From Acidobacteriota bacterium (GTDB lineage Bacteria; Acidobacteriota; Terriglobia; UBA7540), in the NCBI GenBank assembly GCA_021787735.1, contig JAJYLL010000005.1:26832-90831 (forward strand): a DNA stretch of 64,000 nucleotides, in the 5' to 3' direction. Numbering within the stretch: position 1 is the first letter of the stretch; each line of letters begins with the position of its first letter. The translations under genes and the position numbers were made by a program. Below, piece after piece: positions 20,326 to 28,146 of the stretch. Under the pieces are notes generated by a model that worked only from the letters and a program-made list of their open reading frames with translations, did not search any database and was not told the DNA's origin.

Positions 20326-21438
20326 ATGAAAGCAATCGCGATTACTCCGGGTACCAAAGAAGTGCACCTCGTTGACAGGCCAGAGCCCAAGCTGGGAACT
20401 CCAGATGAAATCAAGCTGAGGGTATTGCGGGTGGGGATTTGCGGTACTGATCGAGAGGAAGCCTCCGGCGGACGTGCCGACGCACCCCCTGGGCAGAAAG
20501 ACCTGGTGATCGGCCACGAAATGTTCGGGCAGGTGGAGGAAGTTGGAAGCCAGGTGCAGGCGGCCCGGCCAGGCGATTTCGGCTGTTTCACTGTCCGGCG
20601 CGGGTGCGGGCAGTGCCCGGCATGTCTGGACGACCGCAGTGATATGTGTTCGACGGGCAAATATACCGAGCGCGGCATTAAGCAACGGGATGGGTACGAG
20701 ACGGAATTAGTCGTTGACCAGTCACGATATTTTGTCAAAGTGCCCAAGGAACAAGTACCGTTGGGAGTGCTTTCAGAGCCAACCTCGGTTGCCGAAAAGG
20801 CAATCGACGAAGCCGTTTCCGTCCAGGCCGCACGGATTCCGGGCACTTCGGATCCCCAGAAGCGGCTGGAAGGGAAGCAGGTCCTTGTGGCTGGACTGGG
20901 GCCCATTGGATTGTTGGCCGCCGTGGCACTCAGGCTTCGTGGAGCCAAAGTGCTTGGGTTGGATGTCGTGGACGCCCAGACTTTAAGGCCACAGATCCTT
21001 CATCAACTGGGAGGAACCTACGTTGACGGCCGCCAAACAAAACCGTCTGCACTGGACGATTGCTTCGGCCAGATCGATATGGTCTTTGAAGCAACGGGAA
21101 TTGCCCGCGTGGAATTTGATCTGCTCGGCGCGCTTGGCATCAACGGAGTCTATGTGTTGACGGGAATCCCCGGCGGTGACCGTCCCTTGCAACTTGACGG
21201 TGCAGCGTTGATGCGCCAGCTTGTGCTGCGTAATCAGGTGATGATCGGCAGTGTTAACGCCAGCCGGAAGCATTTTGAAATGGCTGTGGCAGACCTTGGG
21301 AAGGCATACCAGACATGGGGTAAAACGATGGAGCAGATTATCACTCACGTCGTGCCCTACACCAACTTCGCCGACGTCCTCGAAAAGCATCCTGACGACG
21401 AAATCAAGGCCGTCATCGAATGGAGCAAGCCCAACTGA
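20326..21438 (+). CDS. Glucose 1-dehydrogenase-like zinc MDR enzyme
   Basis: A 370-aa medium-chain dehydrogenase resembling the glucose dehydrogenases of archaea and some bacteria, which oxidise D-glucose or similar aldoses with NAD(P). Catalytic zinc ligands are C39 (GICGTDREEASGG) and H64/E65 (VIGHEMFG). The structural zinc site is C94, C97, C100 and C108. The Rossmann motif is VAGLGPIGLLAA and the C-terminal part matches the glucose-dehydrogenase subfamily (FEATG..., TGIPGG). The ATG at 20326 has GGAGG 10 nt upstream; an ATG seven codons earlier overlaps that site. An EVE-like gene starts 4 bp after the stop. Actual substrate is inferred. Confidence 0.85.
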   Translation: MKAIAITPGTKEVHLVDRPEPKLGTPDEIKLRVLRVGICGTDREEASGGRADAPPGQKDLVIGHEMFGQVEEVGSQVQAARPGDFGCFTVRRGCGQCPACLDDRSDMCSTGKYTERGIKQRDGYETELVVDQSRYFVKVPKEQVPLGVLSEPTSVAEKAIDEAVSVQAARIPGTSDPQKRLEGKQVLVAGLGPIGLLAAVALRLRGAKVLGLDVVDAQTLRPQILHQLGGTYVDGRQTKPSALDDCFGQIDMVFEATGIARVEFDLLGALGINGVYVLTGIPGGDRPLQLDGAALMRQLVLRNQVMIGSVNASRKHFEMAVADLGKAYQTWGKTMEQIITHVVPYTNFADVLEKHPDDEIKAVIEWSKPN

Positions 21439-21442
21439 GTCC

Positions 21443-21898
21443 ATGAGAGTCTGGGTGTTCAAAATCAATACGAAGCGCGGCTGGCGCTTTGATCAGTACT
21501 TCAAATCTCGGGCCCGCGGCGTTTATCCTATGGGCGACGAGGGCTGGATCAAAAGCGCCTCCAGCCTTCGTTACCTGCGGGAAGAGGTCAAGCGCGGCGA
21601 CCTGTTTCTCTGTTACGAAACGGACCGCAAGGAACTGCGCGGAGTAGCGCGCGCAGCCTCGAACGGGCGGGACGTTGGAATGGGGTCGTTGATCGATTTC
21701 TGCCCGCCGGCTCGGGCCGTGCGGCTCCAGAATCCACTCAAGCGCCAGCCAGATATTGACCACATACTCGCCTTCACGCCTCATCGCGGCCGCGGCACCG
21801 TGCAAGAAATTGACCGTGACGAATTTGCCCGCCTGAAGCGCATCCTGCTGCGCAAGAACCCAGGCCAGGCCCGCGAACTGCGCAGGATCCTGGGATGA
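21443..21898 (+). CDS. EVE/PUA-like domain protein (tentative)
   Basis: A 151-aa protein that resembles the EVE branch of the PUA-like superfamily: MRVWVFKINTKRGWRFDQYF at the start, a mid-region KRGDLFLCYETDRKELRGVARAAS where EVE proteins show the kxGDxvxxY...xxGixxv pattern, and a basic C-terminus (FARLKRILLRKNPGQARELRRIL). EVE-like folds bind modified bases in DNA or RNA. Here the match is by pattern only, and typical aromatic-cage residues cannot be confirmed. Its ATG is 4 bp past the dehydrogenase stop, so the two are co-transcribed and probably coupled, although no functional link is obvious. Confidence 0.5.
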   Translation: MRVWVFKINTKRGWRFDQYFKSRARGVYPMGDEGWIKSASSLRYLREEVKRGDLFLCYETDRKELRGVARAASNGRDVGMGSLIDFCPPARAVRLQNPLKRQPDIDHILAFTPHRGRGTVQEIDRDEFARLKRILLRKNPGQARELRRILG

Positions 21899-22005
21899 AG
21901 TCCAGTCCCGCCCCCATGCTGTAGAAACCCTTGCACTTTGCACTGGAACAATGCTAAGAACGCCTTATCTGCTGTCCGGCAACTTAGCTCGAATTCAGGC
22001 GCCGC

Positions 22006-23364
22006 ATGAAGGATTGGATCTCGCAGCATTTCCAGCTTGAAGCCAACGGCACGACCTTCCAGCGAGAAGTAGTAGGCGGCATAACCACATTTCTGGCAAT
22101 GTCGTACATCATCTTTGTGCAGCCGGGGGTCCTTTCGCAGGCCGGCATGAACTTCCAGGCCGTGCTCTGCGCATCCTGTCTGGCCGCTGCGCTCTCCACT
22201 TTTCTCATGGGCCTGATCGCCAACTATCCGGTCGCGCTGGCGCCCGGCATGGGAGAGAACTTCTTTTTCGTATATACGCTCTGTGCCGCAGCTCCCCTGG
22301 GATTCGGACTTACCTGGCAGCAGGCTCTGGGCGCGGTGCTACTTGCCGGACTCTTCTTTGTCGCCATCACGCTGACAGGCATTCGTGCCAAGATCGTCAA
22401 CTCGATTCCCGATTCGCTGAAGCGCGGTATCGCCGCCGGCATCGGACTATTTATCACGCTGATCGGCCTCGAATATGGCGGGCTGGTCGTCGCCGCCCCC
22501 GGAACCCTGGTGCGCCTCGGAGATTTCAGCCAGCCCGCAACACTGGCAAGCGTCCTCGGGCTGCTGGTTCTGGTGGTGCTGCTGGCCTTTAACGTGCGCG
22601 GCGCCATTTTACTGGGCATCCTGGCCACCACAGGGATCGCCGCAGTCTTCGGGCTGGTGCATTTCCATGGCATCTTCTCAACCCAAATTCATCTGGCCCC
22701 CACATTCTTCCAGTTCGATTTGCGCGGGCTTCTTGCGCTTTCTCCGTCAAAGCTAGGCTCGGCCATCTTTGTACTGTTTTATCTGGCACTTTTTGACACC
22801 ATCGGAACTCTCGTGGGCGTCGGACAACAAGCCGGGTTGGTCAAAGATGGCAAACTCGCCCGTGCAGGCCAGGCGTTGTTTGCGGACGCGGTGGGAACGA
22901 CGGTCGGCGCGGGGCTCGGAACCTCAACCATCACCTGTTACATCGAGTCCGCCGCAGGCGTCTCCGACGGTGCGCGCACGGGTCTGGCCAGCATGGTAAC
23001 GGGAGCATTGCTGCTGGCTGCCATGTTTTTCAGTCCTCTGGCTTCGATGATTGGCGGCGGCGTACAGACAGGCACAGGCGCCAACTGCGTGCTGCTCTAT
23101 CCCACGCTTGCCCCTGCCCTCATTGTGGTCGGGTCAATGATGCTCAAAGTGGTTCGTGAATTCAACTGGGACGACCCCACGGAGTACCTTCCCGCATTCC
23201 TCGTCCTTATTGGCATACCACTAACCTTCAGCATCGCGGATGGCATCGCCTTTGGTCTGATTGCTTATTCGGTGGCAAAAGTGGCGACGGGCCGCTGGCG
23301 CGAATGTCCAACGCTCACCTACATTTTTGCCGCGCTTTTTGTCCTCCAGTTTCTGGTGATCTGA
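22006..23364 (+). CDS. NCS2 family purine permease (AzgA-type)
   Basis: A 452-aa polytopic transporter of the AzgA branch (adenine, guanine or hypoxanthine uptake by proton symport). Matching segments include GTTFQREVVGGITTFLAMSYI near the N-terminus, NYPVALAPGMGENFFF (the conserved APGMG element of TM3), and the TM8-TM10 region FDTIGTLVGVGQQAGL with FADAVGTTVGAGLGTSTIT. About a dozen hydrophobic stretches fit the 14-helix UraA fold. Length is normal. It is about 110 bp downstream of the EVE-like gene and may have its own promoter. No purine riboswitch was recognised in the leader. Confidence 0.93.
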   Translation: MKDWISQHFQLEANGTTFQREVVGGITTFLAMSYIIFVQPGVLSQAGMNFQAVLCASCLAAALSTFLMGLIANYPVALAPGMGENFFFVYTLCAAAPLGFGLTWQQALGAVLLAGLFFVAITLTGIRAKIVNSIPDSLKRGIAAGIGLFITLIGLEYGGLVVAAPGTLVRLGDFSQPATLASVLGLLVLVVLLAFNVRGAILLGILATTGIAAVFGLVHFHGIFSTQIHLAPTFFQFDLRGLLALSPSKLGSAIFVLFYLALFDTIGTLVGVGQQAGLVKDGKLARAGQALFADAVGTTVGAGLGTSTITCYIESAAGVSDGARTGLASMVTGALLLAAMFFSPLASMIGGGVQTGTGANCVLLYPTLAPALIVVGSMMLKVVREFNWDDPTEYLPAFLVLIGIPLTFSIADGIAFGLIAYSVAKVATGRWRECPTLTYIFAALFVLQFLVI

Positions 23365-23509
23365 AACGGTCCATCGAGTCGCAGAGAAAGGCACAGCCCG
23401 AAACTGCGGACAAGTCCATCATCAACAGCCGGAATTCGCAATTTATCCGCAAAGCATCCCGATTGTCCCCGGGCGATTCGGTCTGGCGACGTTCAGAACA
23501 GCAAAGCCC

Positions 23510-23848
23510 TTACGAATTTGGCGCGGGCTGTGCCGTACTCGATGACGGTTGTACGGTCGAACTGGCATGTTGCGGCAACGGCTCCAGCGGCATGACAATC
23601 CAGGCGACGATGTACGCGATCAAACCCCAGCCACCAAGGAACAACGCAGCCAGCCAGATCAGTCGTACCAGCGTGACGTCGATTTCCAGGTACTCCGCAA
23701 ACCCGCCGCACACGCCGGCAATCTTCTCATCTGTGCGCGAACGCATCAGCTTCCTGCTGGGCCTTATGGGCGGATGCATTTCAGTGCCGCACTGGGAGCA
23801 GAAATTGACAGCCTGCGAATATTCCTTTCCACATTTCGGGCAAAACAT
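23510..23848 (-). CDS. PspC-domain protein with N-terminal zinc ribbon
   Basis: A 112-aa protein. Its first 22 residues form a zinc ribbon ([21 protein letters not shown], two CxxC pairs). A PspC domain follows ([24 protein letters not shown]) with one or two membrane helices ([25 protein letters not shown]). The tail is rich in Ser, Thr and Gln. PspC proteins take part in envelope-stress responses, but no pspA/pspB is nearby. The start at 23848 is set by GGAGGG 8 nt upstream. It is divergent from the HAMP protein, and a 14-bp palindrome lies between. Confidence 0.88.
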   Translation of the reverse strand: MFCPKCGKEYSQAVNFCSQCGTEMHPPIRPSRKLMRSRTDEKIAGVCGGFAEYLEIDVTLVRLIWLAALFLGGWGLIAYIVAWIVMPLEPLPQHASSTVQPSSSTAQPAPNS

Positions 23849-24006
23849 GGCAAGACCCTCCCTTCCGGTAAGGCAAAGCAACCCACACCCATGTATACGC
23901 GCCATGCCCAGTCAAAGTTCCCTTGGCAATGCCGTCAGGGGCTGAAGGAGCGGCGATCCGTCAAAGGGCCTTTCATGACCACTTTCTATCCTGTGGCAAT
24001 TTCGGG

Positions 24007-24020
24007 TAAGATGCATCTTA
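24007..24020. promoter_or_regulatory. Perfect 14-bp palindrome, candidate operator
   Basis: TAAGATGCATCTTA is its own reverse complement and lies in the 260-bp divergent spacer between the PspC gene and the HAMP gene, about 90 bp from the latter. It could be bound by a dimeric regulator of either gene. Confidence 0.4.
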
Positions 24021-24108
24021 TCGGCCTTATCAGGCCCTCCCTCCTCCGATAGGCCGCAATGGCCCGGACATCAGTTGGATCGTCAGTCAGGTCACGGGAG
24101 ACTGCACA

Positions 24109-25095
24109 ATGGATTGGAAACGCAAGCGGCTGCCAAGAGTTTTTGCCCGGGGGAAGTCCATGCGCCGCAGGGTGGCCTATAGCCTCGCCATTGTCCGTCT
24201 GATTCTGGTTCCCGTCTTACTTTTGGCCGTCTATTACCTCTTCAGAATGGGCTGGATTGTGGACCGCATTGTCAGCGTGGATGCCGCCGTAGCCATGCAG
24301 GCGGAACGTGCTTCCATTGTTATGCTGGACGCCCAGCGTACCGAGCGAAACTATTTTCTGCTTCACGACCCTGACGACCTCAAGACAAACCAGCAGACGC
24401 TCGAGGAACTCCAGCAAATGATCCAGTCGATTCGCGATGTCCAACCCGAAGAAATCGAGACCACCGAAAAAATGCAGGCTGACCTGAAGGCGTACCAGGG
24501 AGGGATGCGCAAGGCGGCCGAGCGGATCAACGAGGCGGGGCAGCCACCGATCAACCGGCTGCGCGGGGCCGTGTCGTCCTATGAAAAGGACTTGAACAAT
24601 ATCCTTCGCGGAGCGCAGCGGGGCAGCAGGGCCGCCCTCATTCGCGAACTGCACCAAAGAACCAGCCGTTTTGACGCGGAGGTCGCGGCTGCCGGAACCG
24701 AAGACCCTGTCCTCCAGTCCATCTCGGCGCAAATTCAGAATTCGGCAAGCTCTTTTCTGAGGCAGGCCACGGGACTGGAACAGCGCAGTTGGAACCGCGT
24801 GGAGAACGATCATCACGAAGCGCGCAGACTGATGATCCGAGCGGAATGGGTGCTGGGCAGCGTCTCTCTCCTGGTCCTGCTGATCAGCATCTGGGTCAGC
24901 TACGTGCTGCCCCGGGAAGTGGTGCAGCCGTTGCTGGATCTGAAGGCCGCGGTGGACCATGCCGCAGCAGGCAACTACGAAATCGAGTTTGACGTCCAGG
25001 GCAAAGGCGAAGTCGTCCAGCTTGCCGACAGCGTGCGCGGCCTGATTGCCCATGTGCGCGAGAAAAAGGGCGACCCCGATTCGAGTCCGCCCTGA
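24109..25095 (+). CDS. Membrane sensor with HAMP domain and no output domain
   Basis: A 328-aa protein: basic N-terminus, TM1 at about residues 25-45 (IVRLILVPVLLLAVYYLF), a long helical periplasmic region with a four-helix-bundle look (RNYFLLHDPDDLKTNQQTLEEL; repeated Gln/Glu-rich helices), TM2 near 245-265 (VLGSVSLLVLLISIWVSYV), then a HAMP-like segment (PREVVQPLLDLKAAVDHAAAGNYEIEF...VVQLADSVRGLIAHVREKK). It stops straight after HAMP: no kinase, methyl-accepting, GGDEF or HD domain follows. It may act by pairing with a separate partner or be a truncated receptor. GGGAG precedes the ATG. The bacterioferritin gene follows 91 bp later. Confidence 0.75.
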   Translation: MDWKRKRLPRVFARGKSMRRRVAYSLAIVRLILVPVLLLAVYYLFRMGWIVDRIVSVDAAVAMQAERASIVMLDAQRTERNYFLLHDPDDLKTNQQTLEELQQMIQSIRDVQPEEIETTEKMQADLKAYQGGMRKAAERINEAGQPPINRLRGAVSSYEKDLNNILRGAQRGSRAALIRELHQRTSRFDAEVAAAGTEDPVLQSISAQIQNSASSFLRQATGLEQRSWNRVENDHHEARRLMIRAEWVLGSVSLLVLLISIWVSYVLPREVVQPLLDLKAAVDHAAAGNYEIEFDVQGKGEVVQLADSVRGLIAHVREKKGDPDSSPP

Positions 25096-25186
25096 ACAAA
25101 CCCCGCCTTGAATGCCGCCAGCCGAAACTCTCTGGATGCGCCACCGAAAACTTGATAGATTATTGTGTGAAAGGAGAACACCTGAC

Positions 25187-25657
25187 ATGAAGGGAAAAGC
25201 AGCCGTTATCGACGCTCTCCAAAAGGCGTTAAGCGAAGAGTTGATGGCCATCAGCCAGTACTTTCTCCACGGCGAGATGCAGAGCAATTGGGGCTACAAG
25301 CGCCTCTATGCTGAAATCAAGAAACAGTCAATCGGCGAAATGAAACACGCCGAAGAACTGATTGAGCGCATCATCTTCCTCGAAGGGACTCCCAATCTGA
25401 ATGACTTCCCCAAACTCAAAATCGGCAAGAACGTCCAGCAGCAGCTCCAGAACGACCTGAACCTGGAAAAAGAGGCTGTTGAGGAATACAACAAGTACAT
25501 TGCTATTGCCCGCAAGGAAGGCGATAACGCCTCAGCCGATCTTTTCGAGGCCCTCCTGAAAGACGAGGAAGAGCACGTTGACTTCCTCGAAGCCCAGCTC
25601 GATTTGATCGAACAACTGGGCCTGCAGAATTACCTCGCCCAGCAGATGCACGGTTGA
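25187..25657 (+). CDS. bfr: Bacterioferritin
   Basis: A 24-mer iron-storage protein that oxidises Fe(II) and stores the mineral. Length is 156 aa. All six ferroxidase ligands are present: E18, E51, H54, E94, E127 and H130. The haem-ligating Met is at residue 52 (GEMKHAE), so this is a haem-binding bacterioferritin rather than a plain ferritin. AAGGAG lies about 10 nt before the ATG. No bacterioferritin-associated ferredoxin gene is nearby. A GC-rich hairpin follows the stop. Confidence 0.97.
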   Translation: MKGKAAVIDALQKALSEELMAISQYFLHGEMQSNWGYKRLYAEIKKQSIGEMKHAEELIERIIFLEGTPNLNDFPKLKIGKNVQQQLQNDLNLEKEAVEEYNKYIAIARKEGDNASADLFEALLKDEEEHVDFLEAQLDLIEQLGLQNYLAQQMHG

Positions 25658-25707
25658 TCTGCCGCTGAGCTGTGCATATCAAAATGGTCCGAGTCTGCCT
25701 TCTCGAT

Positions 25708-25735
25708 CCGCGGGGCCTTTTTCACGGCCCTGCGG
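25708..25735 (+). terminator. Hairpin after bfr, possible terminator
   Basis: CCGCGGGGCC pairs with GGCCCTGCGG (one G-T wobble) around an 8-base T-rich loop. No T run follows, so intrinsic termination is possible but not certain. It sits between bfr and the convergent rtcB. Confidence 0.45.
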
Positions 25736-25820
25736 TGTTTCCACACAATCCATTACAAGAAGGTCGGCGTCAATCTGCGAACGCCGCGCTATAAATCTAC
25801 GCGATTTCGGCAACTCCATG

Positions 25821-27269
25821 TCACCCCTTAATCACTCCCATCGGTTTAAGCCGTGCGACGCGCTTGGAAAGCCCGGCGTTGTGGACCACGTTGATGACGG
25901 CATCCACATCTTTGTAGGCTTCCGGAATTTCTTCTGAGATGCCGTCGCGCGTTTCGGCGCGCACGATCACACCCTGCTCTTCCAGGCGCTCTCTGGCGTT
26001 GACGGCGTAGGATGATTTCTTGGCAGCGGTGCGGCTCATTACGCGGCCGGCGCCGTGGCAGGTGGTCCCAAAGCTTTCTTCGAGCGAGCCTTTTGCGCCC
26101 ACCAGAACGTACGACGCCGTGCCCATCGAGCCCGGAATCAGCACCGGCTGCCCGATGTCCTTGTAAGCCTCAGGAATTTCCGGCCGGCCGGCGGGAAACG
26201 CGCGCGTCGCTCCCTTGCGGTGCACCAACACGCGGCGGTCGCGACCATTCGCACGGTGCCATTCCAGCTTGGCGATGTTGTGGCAAACGTCATAAACCAT
26301 GCGCAGATGTTCCTTTTGCCCGAAGATGCGCTTGAAGGCTTCGCGCGTGAAGTGGGTGATACCCTGGCGATTGGCCCAGGCAAAGTTGGCCGATGCACGC
26401 ATGGCGCCCAGATACGCCTGTCCTTCGGGTGAATTGAACGGCACGCAGGCAAGCTGGCGGTCCGGCAGTTCCAGCTTGTAGCGGCGCATAGCGGGGTCCA
26501 TGTCGCGCAGATAATCGGTGCAGACCTGATGGCCGAAGCCGCGCGAGCCGGAATGGATCAGCACCACGACCTCATTCTCATAAAGACCAAACCGCTGGGC
26601 GACCTCCGGATCAAACACCTGCTCCACGTACTGCACTTCCAGAAAGTGGTTGCCGGAGCCAAGCGTGCCCACCTGCGCGAGGCCGCGCTTGCGAGGCTTG
26701 TCGCCAACCGCTGAGGGATCGGCGCCGTCAATCGCTCCGTTCTCTTCGCAATGTTCCAGGTCACCCGGCTCGCCGTAGCCGTTACGGACCATCCATCCGG
26801 CACCCTCCACCATCACGCGTTCGAGGTCCTCATGGGAGAGCTGAACGAAACCCTTGCGGCCCGCGCCTGAAGGAATGTCGCGGAAAAGCTGGTTGACCAG
26901 ATCGCGGATCTTCGGCCGAACATCATCAGCCGTCAGCGTGCTGGCCAGCAGCCGCACGCCGCAGTTGATGTCAAACCCCACGCCACCGGGCGACACCACG
27001 CCGCCTTCTTCGGGATCGGTGGCCGCCACGCCGCCGATGGGGAATCCGTAGCCCTGGTGGATGTCCGGCATGGCGAGCGAGCGGCCCACAATGCCGGGCA
27101 GCATGGCCACATTCACGGCCTGCTCAAGCGAAAGATCTTTCAGCAGGTCTTCCAGCAGATGCTCGTCGGCATAGATCAGCGCGTCGGTCAGCATGCCGGT
27201 CTTGGTTCCGCGCGGCACCAGCCAGCGGTAACGGTCGAGCTTTTGGAGTTGGCATTTTTGAAACAGCAC
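25821..27269 (-). CDS. rtcB: RNA-splicing ligase RtcB
   Basis: RtcB joins RNA 2',3'-cyclic phosphate or 3'-phosphate ends to 5'-OH ends using GTP and Mn, in RNA repair. The 482-aa protein has the metal-binding motifs GGVGFDINCGVRLL, HSGSRGFGHQV and TCHGAGRVMSR (the last with the guanylylation region), and IHQGYGFPIGGVAA near the N-terminus. The start is GTG at 27269 with GGAGG 7 nt upstream. No rtcA or archease gene is adjacent. Upstream lies the long repeat-bearing noncoding stretch. Confidence 0.97.
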   Translation of the reverse strand: MLFQKCQLQKLDRYRWLVPRGTKTGMLTDALIYADEHLLEDLLKDLSLEQAVNVAMLPGIVGRSLAMPDIHQGYGFPIGGVAATDPEEGGVVSPGGVGFDINCGVRLLASTLTADDVRPKIRDLVNQLFRDIPSGAGRKGFVQLSHEDLERVMVEGAGWMVRNGYGEPGDLEHCEENGAIDGADPSAVGDKPRKRGLAQVGTLGSGNHFLEVQYVEQVFDPEVAQRFGLYENEVVVLIHSGSRGFGHQVCTDYLRDMDPAMRRYKLELPDRQLACVPFNSPEGQAYLGAMRASANFAWANRQGITHFTREAFKRIFGQKEHLRMVYDVCHNIAKLEWHRANGRDRRVLVHRKGATRAFPAGRPEIPEAYKDIGQPVLIPGSMGTASYVLVGAKGSLEESFGTTCHGAGRVMSRTAAKKSSYAVNARERLEEQGVIVRAETRDGISEEIPEAYKDVDAVINVVHNAGLSKRVARLKPMGVIKG

Positions 27270-27450
27270 AGGCGTTCCTCCGCGAGCGTATAAGCGTGTT
27301 GGATGAGTCAGTCTCTGCAGTCATTATATCAGGGAAGGCAGAACTGCCTTGCAGGAGGTTTGCGACGGTCTATTGGAGCTTTCACGACCCGGCTGAAGCG
27401 GTCTGAAAATAGTGCCGAAATATCTCCGGTTCGTTTTTTCGCCGTCCTTT

Positions 27451-27680
27451 ATTTTCAACGACATGGCCGGATTCGTTTTGGGTTCGTTTTGGGTTCGCTT
27501 TTTCCACAGCTACGTATTTTCAACAACTTCCCGGCTTCGCTTTCGGGTTCGTTTGGGTTCGTTCTTGGTGTCCGATCATTTGTTTTCAACAACTTCTCGG
27601 GTTCGTTTTTCAAAAAACGTGTTTTTTTGTCCCACACAATTTTGGGTCCAAACTGAACGTTCTATTTTTTCAATAACTTA
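27451..27680 (+). repeat. Degenerate tandem repeat, period about 65 bp
   Basis: TTTTCAACAACTT-like cores begin near 27452, 27517, 27583 and 27667, so spacings are about 65, 66 and 84 bp. Three are followed by a CCGG/TCGG-TTCG block and runs of GGGTTCGTTTT. Copies are imperfect and unlike CRISPR repeats. No flanking transposase is visible. Confidence 0.65.
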
Positions 27681-27924
27681 CGAACACAACATTAGTCTAC
27701 CAAGACTGTTTACCTCGGTCGCAGATCGCAGGTTTTGCGCCGCGGGTATTTACAGGACGGTGCGCCGACCACACTCCGTTTCCCGCATGAAGCCGGGGAA
27801 CATCGAGGACAAGACCCCACGCCCGGCGCGCCATTGTAGAGGCTAGCACAGTAGCGTAGATTTGTCAAGCAAATTCCAGTGCGAGCGCTCCCCCGCACCC
27901 CCGTTGAATTTCTATTGGGTACGC

Positions 27925-27986
27925 CGTGGCGGCGAGTTTATCTCTCCGAGCTCAAACCCAAATGGCGGGGTACACCCGCCGCCACG
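27925..27986. repeat. Two-hairpin palindromic repeat (REP-like), copy 2
   Basis: Outer arms CGTGGCGGCG (27925-27934) and CGCCGCCACG (27977-27986) are perfectly complementary. An inner hairpin GGCGGG/CCCGCC lies at 27964-27969 with 27975-27980. In reverse orientation it shares layout and wording with the element at 1207-1254 (GTGGCGGC..., ...GAGAGATAAACTCGCCGC). Confidence 0.65.
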
Positions 27987-28146
27987 TCAGAAAATGGTAG
28001 GAACTTCGGGTGGCCGTTGACTCGGTCGCTCATTGGGTGTACGTAATTTGCAATAACTCGTACGTGCAAGGATGGACGCCGCCTGCGAAAAGGGAGAACC
28101 TATAGTGCTCCGCGCAATTCATCGCATTACAAATAATCTCAGTGTA

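Larger units (their letters stand above)
27270..28146. other. Long noncoding stretch with degenerate repeats
   Basis: Nearly 880 bp between rtcB and the PDZ gene with no credible gene. The first part is T-rich and repetitive (27451-27680), the middle is unremarkable, and a hairpin repeat lies at 27925-27986. Composition is unlike the neighbouring coding DNA. Short open frames here are low-complexity products of the repeats. Confidence 0.6.

Noticed and set aside
27455-27637. Minus-strand frame rich in Asn, Pro, Glu and Lys
   Set aside because: It is the direct reading of the degenerate ~65-bp repeats, has no ribosome site and is low-complexity, so it was treated as noncoding.
27451-27680. 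Possible CRISPR array
   Set aside because: Units are imperfect, lack uniform spacers and direct-repeat identity, and no cas gene is near.
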